DNA from: JAEUJM01 sp044221555
GTDB lineage: Bacteria > Actinomycetota > Acidimicrobiia > Acidimicrobiales > DATDAH01
Direction of reading: 5' to 3'
Assembly (NCBI GenBank): GCA_044221555.1
Contig: JBGAOY010000002.1
Location: 1-64,000, forward strand
DNA length: 64,000 nucleotides
Shown here: positions 1 through 7,164 of the stretch, one piece after another
How the letters are laid out: the number at the start of each line of letters is the position of its first letter
How positions within the stretch are numbered: the stretch's first letter is position 1
The notes under the pieces: generated by a model
Told to the model about the DNA's origin: nothing
Database searches by the model: none
What the model saw: the letters and a program-made list of their open reading frames with translations, nothing else
Position numbers and translations under genes: made by a program

Positions 1-168
1 GTCAGCAACCAGAACCCTCGCGAGGGGGATGCTGCGCGTCGAACGCCTCGACTCAACCTCTACCGGGACTTACTAGGCGCGAGCGTGCGGGCCGCGAGCA
101 GCGGGTCGCGACGCTGCGACCACGATCTGGGGTTTGACCTGTCGGCGACCCAGGGATTCTCATAGGCC
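1..168. other. unassigned left edge
   Basis: One plus-strand frame stays open from base 1 to a TAG at about 160-162, but the translation matches nothing I recognise. It may be the tail of a gene outside the window or decayed sequence. Confidence 0.3.
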
Positions 169-456
169 ATGGACCAGGACCCGGGCACGGGATCGCGCTA
201 CACGGTCATCTCGGCGGACTGCTGCTCCAGGATGTCGTCGATCGTGAGCTGGCGGGCCCGCGGGTGGTCAGCGAGGGCGAGCGGTTCTTCGCCTGCGTGC
301 CCTGGTTCGCCCGGTACCCCTTCCACGTCGAGATGCATCCCCCGCTGCGGCCGCCGGCTGAAGTACCTGGCCGGGCCCGAGGTGGGCGGCGGCTCGATGA
401 CCAACGAGTCGGATCCCGACGAGAAGGCGGTGGAGCTCCGTGACGCACTCGGCTGA
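169..456 (+). pseudogene. galT: galactose-1-phosphate uridylyltransferase relic
   Basis: From about base 198 one frame reads LLLQDVVDRELAG then FFACVPWFARYPF, matching the central GalT segment (E. coli LVDYVQRELADG...AVVPYWAAWPF). It jumps straight to HVEMHPPLRPP, which belongs about 60-80 residues later in GalT (HAHFYPPL). The reading then shifts frame to RLKYLAGPEVGGG and ELRDALG, the GalT C-terminus. The N-terminal half with the His-Pro-His catalytic motif is missing, so at least one internal deletion and one frameshift are present. The first 18 codons from 169 (ending YTVISADC) look instead like an amidohydrolase N-terminus, though that is weak. The end overlaps the next gene's start. Confidence 0.72.
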
Positions 457-1387
457 GGAGGCCCGGCAGCTGCTCTGCCGGCTGGGCGACCACCTCCGGG
501 ACGCAGTCGTCGGTGCGCGGGGGATCGACATGGCGGTGATCGACTCGGAGACGGCGGCCGACACCATCTACGCCATCGACCGGGTGGCCGACGACGCCCT
601 GCTCGGCTGGTTCGAGCGACATTGGCCCGGCGTCGAGGTGGTGTCCGAGGGCCTGGACGAGCCGGTCGTGGTCGGGTCGGGCCACGACGCCGAGTGGACC
701 GTGATCGTCGACCCGATCGACGGCACCCGCGGCCTGATGTACGACAAGCGGCCGGCGTGGTGCCTGGCGGCCGCCGCGCCCCATGGCGGCACGCTGCGCG
801 ACGTGGTGGCTGCGGCCATGACCGAGCTGCCCACGGCCAAGCAGGGCGCCGCCGACCAGCTCAGCGCCCACCGGGGCGGCGGCCTGGTGGGCGAGCGGGT
901 GGACCTGCGCACGGCCACCCGCGCGCCCGTTACCGTGCGGCCGTCGGGGGCGCGTGACCTCGAGCACGGCTTCGGCGGCCTGGCCAAGTTCTTCGTGCCG
1001 GGCAAGCTGGCCCTCGCCGAGGTGGAGGCCGAGCTGTTCGTTCGCCTCGGGTGTCGCGACGTGTTCGACGACGAGTACATCTGCTCGGGGGGCCAGCTCC
1101 ACGAGTTGCTCGCCGGTAGCGACCGGTTCGTCGCCGACCTGCGCCCCCTCGTCGTCCCGGCCGCCCTCGCCTGCCACCCCTACGACGTGTGCACGGCCAT
1201 GCTGCTCACCGAGGCGGGCGGCGTGGTCACCGACCCGTGGGGTGGCCCGCTCGACGCGCCGATGGACACCACCTCCCCGGTGGCCTGGGTCGGGTACGCC
1301 AACGAGGCCCTGGCGAGCTGGATCGGGCCCGTGCTGTCCGAGGTGCTCAGCGAGCGGCTCGATGGTCACGTGGTCGACATCCGCTGA
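440..1387 (+). CDS. inositol monophosphatase family phosphatase
   Basis: A 315-residue protein of the Mg-dependent FIG/IMPase superfamily, which removes phosphate from inositol phosphates or related small substrates in the cytoplasm. Residues 91-99 read DPIDGTRGL, the family metal-binding motif; SEG near residue 70 supplies the upstream Glu, and YDVCTAMLLTEAGG in the C-terminal third resembles the second family signature (usually WDxAAG). The start is GTG inside the decayed galT tail, suggesting translation was once coupled to that gene. The atypical second signature (Cys-Thr for Ala-Ala) leaves the substrate open. Transcription ends at the hairpin at 1508. Confidence 0.82.
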   Translation: MTHSAEEARQLLCRLGDHLRDAVVGARGIDMAVIDSETAADTIYAIDRVADDALLGWFERHWPGVEVVSEGLDEPVVVGSGHDAEWTVIVDPIDGTRGLMYDKRPAWCLAAAAPHGGTLRDVVAAAMTELPTAKQGAADQLSAHRGGGLVGERVDLRTATRAPVTVRPSGARDLEHGFGGLAKFFVPGKLALAEVEAELFVRLGCRDVFDDEYICSGGQLHELLAGSDRFVADLRPLVVPAALACHPYDVCTAMLLTEAGGVVTDPWGGPLDAPMDTTSPVAWVGYANEALASWIGPVLSEVLSERLDGHVVDIR

Positions 1388-1507
1388 CGCCTGTTGGCCG
1401 CCGGGAGCGGTCGCCGGGGCGACGATGTCGGAATCGCCCTCTCTGCTGATGCATCTCCCACTCTCTTCGGTGGACAGCTCGACACGTGGCGCCGTCGACG
1501 GCGCCGA

Positions 1508-1551
1508 GACGATGAGCGCCCGGCGGCCGATGCCACCGGGCGCTCATCGTC
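1508..1551. terminator. hairpin between convergent genes
   Basis: Perfect 16-bp stem, GACGATGAGCGCCCGG at 1508-1523 against 1536-1551, with a 12-nt loop. No T-run follows. It sits between two convergent genes and so probably works as a bidirectional terminator. Confidence 0.7.
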
Positions 1552-1571
1552 ACTGGCGTGCGGGTGGGGCG

Positions 1572-2930
1572 TCAGCCGCCCGTCGTGGTCGTGCTGTCGC
1601 CACCGCTGTCGCCGCCGCCGTCGTCGACCAGGACGTAGTTCTGCGCGTCGGTGTCCCACTCGAACAGGTAGGGCGTCGGAGCGCCGTCGGCGTCGGGTGG
1701 TGGGCCGTAGGTGCGCGGGGTGGGATCGCCCGACACGCTCACCTCGAGGCCGTCGATGGCCGACGCCAGGGTGCCGTAGTTGAGGTTCTCGCCCGCGGCC
1801 TCGAGCAGCGCCTTGGTGAGGTCGACGTCGGGGCAGGCCTGGAACGCCGCCTGGTAGGGCTGGTTCGACGGGTCGTCACCCGAGTCCTCGGGGGTGGGCG
1901 TGTCCAGCCCCGCGTCGGTGAGCACCTGGATGCACTCCTGCATCGTCGCCTCGTCGAAGCGGGCCTGGTCGGGGCCGTAGGGGCCGCCGGCCAACGATCC
2001 GTCGAGGACGGACGTGTCGGTGGTGGCAGCGTTGGTGAAGAACGCCCGCGCGCCGATCACGTCGAGGAAGAGGAGCTTGGGGCGGTACGACGTGTTGTCG
2101 GCCATGGCCGTGGGCCAGTCCTGGGCGCTCGGCCCCACGAGGATGACCGTGTCGGCGTCGGCGGCCTCGAAGCGTTGGGCGATGGTGTCCACGCTGGCGC
2201 CCACGGCGGCCTGATCGTCGGCCGGGGCATCCATGACCCCGGTCTCGACCGGGGTGATGCCGAGCTCGTCGAGCACCGGCAGCACGTGGTCGGTCATCTC
2301 CTCCTCGTCACGGGAGGCGGTGTAGACCGCCACGTTCCCGTCGAGCTCGCCCTGGTCGGCGAAGGCCCGCACCACCGCCTCGGGCTGATCGGTGTCGGGG
2401 GTCCAGGTGATCCACGGGGCCTCGGCCTGGTCGAGCCGCTGGGGGGTCATCTCGCCACCCACGACCGCAGTGGCGTGGGTGGCGACGGGGCAGGTCACCG
2501 CGTCGGCGAGGAAGAAGCCGGTGATGAGGAACACGTCCTCGTCCTCGGTGAGCTTCACGCACGCCTCCTCGGCCGGCGAGGTGCTGGTGGGATCGATCGG
2601 CGCGTAGACCGGCTCGATCTGGCGGCCGTTGATGCCGCCGTCGGCGTTGATCTTGTCGAACAGCGCGTCGTACACCGCCTCGTGGTCACCGAGGTCGTAG
2701 TTGAGGCCGGAGGCGACCAGGGCCGCGGTGTCCACGTAGGTCACCCCGATCTTGACGGTGTCGTCGGTGACGCCGGGCGAGGGGCCGGTGGCCGATGGGG
2801 CGGTGGTGCCCGGCGAGCCGTCCGTGCCGGAGCTGGCGTCGTCGGACGTGTCGCCCGAGGTGCACGCGGCCACCAGCAGCGCCGCCAGGACGGCCAGGGC
2901 GGCCATCCACCGAAATCGCTTCTGTCCCAT
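1572..2930 (-). CDS. branched-chain-type ABC substrate-binding lipoprotein
   Basis: A 452-residue periplasmic-binding-protein fold of the Leu/Ile/Val-binding type. Residues 1-23 form a lipoprotein signal: basic MGQKRFRW, a hydrophobic stretch, lipobox LLVAAC with the acylated Cys at 23. A Ser/Thr/Gly linker follows, then the domain beginning VKIGVTYVDT; KINADGGINGRQ is typical of the family. The C-terminus is another low-complexity Gly/Asp/Ser/Thr tail. It should sit outside the membrane and bind a small ligand. No permease or ATPase gene lies nearby, so it is an orphan here. A perfect AGAATAGTATTCT palindrome lies 66 bp upstream, the same motif that precedes many catabolic genes in this window. 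Confidence 0.85.
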   Translation of the reverse strand: MGQKRFRWMAALAVLAALLVAACTSGDTSDDASSGTDGSPGTTAPSATGPSPGVTDDTVKIGVTYVDTAALVASGLNYDLGDHEAVYDALFDKINADGGINGRQIEPVYAPIDPTSTSPAEEACVKLTEDEDVFLITGFFLADAVTCPVATHATAVVGGEMTPQRLDQAEAPWITWTPDTDQPEAVVRAFADQGELDGNVAVYTASRDEEEMTDHVLPVLDELGITPVETGVMDAPADDQAAVGASVDTIAQRFEAADADTVILVGPSAQDWPTAMADNTSYRPKLLFLDVIGARAFFTNAATTDTSVLDGSLAGGPYGPDQARFDEATMQECIQVLTDAGLDTPTPEDSGDDPSNQPYQAAFQACPDVDLTKALLEAAGENLNYGTLASAIDGLEVSVSGDPTPRTYGPPPDADGAPTPYLFEWDTDAQNYVLVDDGGGDSGGDSTTTTGG

Positions 2931-2994
2931 CTGATCTTCCCCCTGGGTGCCGTCACGCTGGTGCGCCCGGCCCGTTAACTAGGTTGCCGACTAC

Positions 2995-3009
2995 GAGAAT
3001 AGTATTCTT
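2995..3009. promoter_or_regulatory. candidate operator GAGAATAGTATTCTT
   Basis: Core AGAATA-G-TATTCT (2996-3008) is a perfect inverted repeat and matches the window consensus GAGAAYANTRTTCTC at 14 of 15 positions. It lies upstream of the solute-binding protein gene on the minus strand. The rest of 2931-3177 shows nothing else I can name. Confidence 0.6.
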
Positions 3010-3177
3010 CCCCAACGGTGAGCGTAGTGCACGCCGACCGCCGGACCGGGCTGGCGGGTGGTGCTGGACGCCGGCGATGGGGCGTCGGTGCCCGAGCTCG
3101 ACGCAATGACCGTCGGAAACCGACAGGTAGTGCGTCGAGTGTGGTGGAGGCGGTCCCCTCGAGCGCGGGCGGGGCTC

Positions 3178-3834
3178 CTACCGGGGGCCGCCGGCCGCTC
3201 CGGCGGCCCGGAGGCAGAAGGCGGTGATGGCGTCGAGCTCGGCGTGGTGGGGTTGGGTGCGGGCCCACAGGTGGTCGGCCAGCCGGCCGAGGGTGGCGTG
3301 GGCCGCCAGCGAGGCGTCGAGCGCGGGGTCGGGGCTGCCGAGGGCGGTGAAGGGCTCGACGAGCAGGGCGCCCAGGGGGGCACTGGCGAAGTGGCGGCCC
3401 GACGCCGGCCCCTCGCCCACGCTGCCGCCGTTCCAGAGCACCGCGCGGGTGGTGGACGCGATCGCCTCGTCGGACTGCGCCAGCACGCCGGCCACCCAGT
3501 GGCGCACCTGGCGGTCGGGGGCGGGCGCCTTGGCCATCTGGTGGGCGAGGTAGCTGACCAGTCGCTCCGCCCCGTCCTCGAGGATGGCGCCGACCAGCGC
3601 GTCCTTGGAGGGGAAGTGCCGGTAGAACGCGTCGTTGGAGAGCCCGGCCTCGGCGACGATGTCGGCCACCCGCGGCCGCGACGAGGTGCCGCACCGACCC
3701 ATCACCGTGAGGCCGGCATCGAGCAGTCGGCGGACCTCGCCGGCGTACTCGGCCCCCCGCGGCGCGAGCGTGCGCTGGGCGATGCGAGCGGCGATGTGGT
3801 CGGGCGCGACCGGCTCGCCGGAGTCTTCAGGCAT
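3178..3834 (-). CDS. TetR/AcrR family regulator
   Basis: A 218-residue repressor-type protein. The helix-turn-helix is at about residues 53-76: RPRVADIVAEAGLSNDAFYR, followed by HFPSKDALV, the canonical TetR signature. The C-terminal helical part would bind a ligand, likely an acyl-CoA in this context. ATG 3834 is chosen because an upstream alternative start would run through the operator at 3847-3863. It is divergent from the ACAD at 3888 and shares its promoter region, so it probably controls that gene and itself. The same operator type recurs across the window, making this a candidate regulator of a wider regulon (inference). Confidence 0.85.
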   Translation of the reverse strand: MPEDSGEPVAPDHIAARIAQRTLAPRGAEYAGEVRRLLDAGLTVMGRCGTSSRPRVADIVAEAGLSNDAFYRHFPSKDALVGAILEDGAERLVSYLAHQMAKAPAPDRQVRHWVAGVLAQSDEAIASTTRAVLWNGGSVGEGPASGRHFASAPLGALLVEPFTALGSPDPALDASLAAHATLGRLADHLWARTQPHHAELDAITAFCLRAAGAAGGPR

Positions 3835-3846
3835 CGTTCTCCATTT

Positions 3847-3863
3847 CCAGAATACTATTCTGG
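3847..3863. promoter_or_regulatory. palindromic operator in divergent tetR/ACAD promoter
   Basis: CCAGAATA-C-TATTCTGG is a perfect 17-bp inverted repeat, the best palindrome of the GAGAAYANTRTTCTC group. It lies 13 bp before the tetR start and 24 bp before the ACAD start. Confidence 0.7.
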
Positions 3864-3887
3864 CGCCACCGACCAAGGGGGATGTGC

Positions 3888-5189
3888 ATGGCGTGGGACT
3901 TCGAGACCGAGCCCGAATTCCAGGAGAAGCTGGACTGGGCCGACGAGTTCGTCCGCGAGGAGGTCGAGCCCCTGGACATGATCTGGGGCGGGCTCGAGTT
4001 CACGCCGCTCGACGATGCCCGCCGGCGGGCCATCGACCCGCTGAAGCAGCAGGTGCGCGACCAGAAGCTGTGGGCCACCCATCTCGGCCCCGACCTGGGC
4101 GGCGAGGGCTACGGCCAGCTCAAGCTGTCGCTGCTGAACGAGATCCTGGGTCGCTCGTCGTGGGCGCCGATCGTGTTCGGTTGCCAGGCGCCCGACACCG
4201 GCAACGCCGAGATCATCGCCCACTACGGCACTCCCCAGCAGAAGGAGCGCTACCTGCGCCCACTGCTCGACGGTGAGCTGTTCTCGTGCTACTCGATGAC
4301 CGAACCGCACGCCGGCGCCGACCCCACGATGTTCACCACCAGGGCCGAGAAGGACGGCGACGAGTGGGTGATCAACGGCTGGAAGTTCTTCTCGTCCAAC
4401 GCCAGGACGGCCTCGTTCCTGATCGTGATGGTGGTGACCAACCCCGACGTGAGCGCCTACAACGGCATGTCGATGTTCCTGGTGCCGACCGACACGCCGG
4501 GCGTGGACATCGTGCGCAACGTCGGCCTCGGCGGCGAGCCCGAGGGCCACGGCTCGCACGCGCTGATCCACTACGACGACGTGCGGGTGCCCGAGGAGGC
4601 GCTGCTGGGCGGCGAGGGCCAGGCCTTCGCCATCGCCCAGACCCGGCTCGGCGGTGGCCGCATCCACCACGCCATGCGCACCATCGGCATGGCCCAGAAG
4701 GCCATGGACATGATGTGCGAACGGGCCCTCAGCCGTGAGACGCAGGGCAGCCTGCTGGCCGACAAGCAGTTCGTGCAGGGCTACATCGCCGACTCCTACG
4801 CCCAGTTGCTGCAGTTCCGTCTGCTCACGCTGCACACCGCGTGGCTGATCGACAAGCACAACGACTACCGCAAGGTGCGCAAGGACATCGCCACCGTGAA
4901 GGTGGTGATGCCCACCGTGCTGCACGACATCGCCTGGCGGGCCATGCAGGTGCACGGGGCGCTGGGCGTCAGCAACGAGATGCCGTTCCCCGGGATGCTG
5001 CTGGGGGCGAGCATCATGGGCCTGGCCGACGGGCCCACCGAGGTGCACAAGGTGACGGTGGCCCGCCAGGTGCTGCGCGACCACCGGCCGAGCGACGACC
5101 TGTGGCCCACCCAGCACCTCCCCAAGCGGCGCGAGGCCGCCCGGGCCAAGTACGCCGAGTACCTCGAGCTCGAAGTGGGGAACCTGTGA
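3888..5189 (+). CDS. acyl-CoA dehydrogenase, ACAD10/11-like
   Basis: A 433-residue flavoprotein acting on acyl-CoA thioesters. Visible ACAD blocks: YSMTEPHAGADPTMF, then WVINGWKFFSSNA for FAD/substrate binding, and HGALGVSNEMPF near the C-terminus. The last block is GLADGPTEVHKVTVARQ, as in ACAD10/ACAD11, so the usual catalytic Glu (EGT) position reads ADGP. ATG 3888 is preferred over ATG 3882 because AAGGGGG sits just upstream. The stop overlaps the start of an APH-like kinase (GTGA), the same two domains that are fused in eukaryotic ACAD10/11, enzymes linked to 4-hydroxyacyl-CoA breakdown. I infer a related role: elimination from a phosphorylated hydroxyacyl-CoA. Confidence 0.85.
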   Translation: MAWDFETEPEFQEKLDWADEFVREEVEPLDMIWGGLEFTPLDDARRRAIDPLKQQVRDQKLWATHLGPDLGGEGYGQLKLSLLNEILGRSSWAPIVFGCQAPDTGNAEIIAHYGTPQQKERYLRPLLDGELFSCYSMTEPHAGADPTMFTTRAEKDGDEWVINGWKFFSSNARTASFLIVMVVTNPDVSAYNGMSMFLVPTDTPGVDIVRNVGLGGEPEGHGSHALIHYDDVRVPEEALLGGEGQAFAIAQTRLGGGRIHHAMRTIGMAQKAMDMMCERALSRETQGSLLADKQFVQGYIADSYAQLLQFRLLTLHTAWLIDKHNDYRKVRKDIATVKVVMPTVLHDIAWRAMQVHGALGVSNEMPFPGMLLGASIMGLADGPTEVHKVTVARQVLRDHRPSDDLWPTQHLPKRREAARAKYAEYLELEVGNL

Positions 5190-6214
5190 TCGACCTCGAC
5201 CGACTCGCCACCTGGATGGACGCCGAGGGCCTGGGCCCGCAGGGCGCGCCCATCGAGGCCGGGTTCGTCTCGGGCGGCTCGCAGAACGAGATCTACGAGA
5301 TCCGTCGCGGCGACCTGCACGGCGCGCTGCGCATCCCGCCGCCCACCGCCCCCGAGAGCCGCGACGGGGGGATCATCCGGGAGTGGCGCATCATCGAGGC
5401 GCTCGACGGCACCGACGTGCCCCACACCGAGGCCATCGCCGTGTGCACCGACACCGGCGTGCTCGGTCGCACCTTCTACCTGATGGGCTTCGTGGACGGC
5501 TGGTCGCCGATGGGCCTCTCGGGGGGCAAGCCGTGGCCGCCGCCGTTCGACACCGACCTCGAGGCCAAGCGGGGTCTGGCGTTCCAGCTGGCCGAGGGCA
5601 TCGCGCTGCTGGGCAACGTCGACTGGCGGGCCAAGGGGCTCGACGACCTGGGTCGGCCCGACGGGTTCCACGAGCGCCAGGTCGACCGCTGGACCGCCTT
5701 CCTCGACCGCATCAAGGCACGCGAGATCCCGGGCCTCGACGTCGCCTCCGCGTGGTTGCGGGCCCACAAGCCGCTGGACTTCGTCCCCGGCCTCATGCAC
5801 GGCGACTACCAGTTCGCCAACGTCATGTTCCGCCACGGCGCGCCGGCCCGGATGGCCGCCATCGTGGACTGGGAGATGGGCACCGTCGGCGACCCCAAGC
5901 TCGACCTGGCCTGGATGCTCCAGGGGTGGCCGGACGACATGGACGCGCCCGAGGCGGCCACGTCGGGCTACGTCGACCTCCGGTACATGCCCACCCGCGA
6001 CGAGCTCCTGGCCCACTGGTCGGCGGTGGCCGGCCGCCAGGTGGACGACATCGACTACTACCTGGTGCTGGCCAGGTGGAAGCTGGCCATCGTGTTGGAG
6101 CAGGGGTTCCAGCGGGCCGGCGACGACGAGAAGCTGCTGGCGTTCGGGCCCATCGTCCTCGACCTGATGGCCGGCGCCGCCGACCTGGCCGAGTCGACGG
6201 ACTACGGGTCATGA
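5186..6214 (+). CDS. APH-like phosphotransferase (ACAD10/11 kinase partner)
   Basis: A 342-residue aminoglycoside-phosphotransferase-fold protein. The catalytic loop is HGDYQFANVMF (HGDxxxxN) and the metal-binding Asp lies in IVDWEMGTVGDPKLDLAW. GTG 5186 overlaps the ACAD stop, so the two are translationally coupled. It is unlikely to be a resistance gene: APH-domain proteins paired with this type of ACAD (fused in ACAD10/11, separate in bacterial levulinate-type pathways) phosphorylate hydroxyacyl-CoA. The next gene is an enoyl-CoA hydratase, which would accept the 2-enoyl-CoA product. The hydroxyacyl-CoA role is inferred from context and not proven by any residue seen. Confidence 0.8.
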   Translation: MIDLDRLATWMDAEGLGPQGAPIEAGFVSGGSQNEIYEIRRGDLHGALRIPPPTAPESRDGGIIREWRIIEALDGTDVPHTEAIAVCTDTGVLGRTFYLMGFVDGWSPMGLSGGKPWPPPFDTDLEAKRGLAFQLAEGIALLGNVDWRAKGLDDLGRPDGFHERQVDRWTAFLDRIKAREIPGLDVASAWLRAHKPLDFVPGLMHGDYQFANVMFRHGAPARMAAIVDWEMGTVGDPKLDLAWMLQGWPDDMDAPEAATSGYVDLRYMPTRDELLAHWSAVAGRQVDDIDYYLVLARWKLAIVLEQGFQRAGDDEKLLAFGPIVLDLMAGAADLAESTDYGS

Positions 6215-6239
6215 GCCCGGTCAGACCGGCTCGCGGCTC

Positions 6240-6289
6240 GAACTGGCGCCCGATCCTGTCGTCGGGGCCACCGAATCAGGCGCCAGTTC
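6240..6289 (-). repeat. family A palindromic element, inverted copy
   Basis: 50 bp bounded by GAACTGG and CCAGTTC, arms GAACTGGCGCCCGAT against ATCAGGCGCCAGTTC. Read on the minus strand it matches the 40552 copy at about 47 of 50 bases. It separates the kinase and hydratase genes. Confidence 0.8.
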
Positions 6290-6322
6290 GCCAGTTCGGC
6301 AGATCGCCGAGGAGCGAGCGCC

Positions 6323-7111
6323 ATGAGTGACGACGTGACCGAGCAGGAGCTGGTGGCCGAGCGCCACGGGGCGGTGCTGGTGGCCCGCCTGAACCGGCCC
6401 GATGCCCGCAACTCGCTGAACGCCAGCCTGTTCCGGGCCATCGGGGCGGCGGTGATCGAGGCCGAGTCGAACCCCGAGGTGCGGGTGCTCGTGCTCACCG
6501 GCACCGGCGACCGGGCCTTCTGCGCGGGCATGGACCTGCGGGCCTTCGCGGCGGGCGAGGCCGTCGGCGTGGGCAAGGACGACGAGACCGTCGCCTGCAA
6601 CCGTCTGATGGCGGGCGATGTCGCGGTGCCGGTCGTGGGCGCAGCCAACGCCACCGCGGTCGGTGGGGGCTTCGAGTTGCTGTTGGGCTGCGACCTGATC
6701 GTGGCGTCCGATCAGGCGAAGTTCGGCCTGCCGGAGGTGAAGCGCGGCCTCTTCCCCGGGGGCCGGGGCACCTTCCTCAGCCTGCGGATCCCCATGGGCC
6801 TGGCCCTCGAGCTGCTGCTGACCGGCGACTCGATCGACGCGGCGCGCGCCTACGAGATCGGCCTGGTCAACGCGGTCGTCCCTGCTGGCGACGTGCTGAC
6901 CGCGGCCGTGGCACTGGCCGAGCGCATCGCCGCCAACGGCCCGCTCGGCGTCGCCGCGGTGAAGGAGCTGGGCCGCCTCGCCGTGTTCGACGCCCCGGCG
7001 GCGGTCGAGCGCCAGAAGGTGTGGCAGCGCACGGTGTTCCAGAGCGAGGACGCCCGCGAAGGCGCCGCGGCGTTTGTCGAGAAGCGCCCCCCGGTCTGGC
7101 AGGGGAAGTAG
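6323..7111 (+). CDS. enoyl-CoA hydratase/isomerase family protein
   Basis: A 262-residue crotonase-fold enzyme that hydrates or isomerises 2-enoyl-CoA thioesters. The oxyanion-hole segments AFCAGMDLRAF (about 70-80) and NATAVGGGFELLLGCD (about 112-127) are present. Both crotonase acid residues are kept: the Glu in GGGFELLLG and the Glu in FGLPEVKRGLFPG. The start has a GAGGAG sequence upstream. It follows the ACAD/kinase pair after a family A repeat and precedes an MDR reductase, consistent with processing of the enoyl-CoA made upstream. Confidence 0.9.
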   Translation: MSDDVTEQELVAERHGAVLVARLNRPDARNSLNASLFRAIGAAVIEAESNPEVRVLVLTGTGDRAFCAGMDLRAFAAGEAVGVGKDDETVACNRLMAGDVAVPVVGAANATAVGGGFELLLGCDLIVASDQAKFGLPEVKRGLFPGGRGTFLSLRIPMGLALELLLTGDSIDAARAYEIGLVNAVVPAGDVLTAAVALAERIAANGPLGVAAVKELGRLAVFDAPAAVERQKVWQRTVFQSEDAREGAAAFVEKRPPVWQGK

Positions 7112-7164
7112 TCCGTGACGGTGGCTGGTGCGGGGCCGAGGGACGACTGCCAGGGGGCGCGCTG

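Noticed and set aside
954..2978. Very long open frame on the plus strand opposite the lipoprotein gene
   Set aside because: It has GC-skewed Arg/Gly/Val composition and is antisense to a clear binding protein with signal peptide; the same applies to long antisense frames at 8353-10548 (beyond the SDR), 12437-13603 and 33439-36276.
3847..3863. KstR/KstR2 (steroid regulator) operators
   Set aside because: Neither the TAGAAC-type KstR palindrome nor the KstR2 core was seen; the palindrome here is a different sequence.
5186..6214. Aminoglycoside resistance gene
   Set aside because: The APH fold is coupled to an ACAD10/11-like gene, and this subgroup acts in acyl metabolism.
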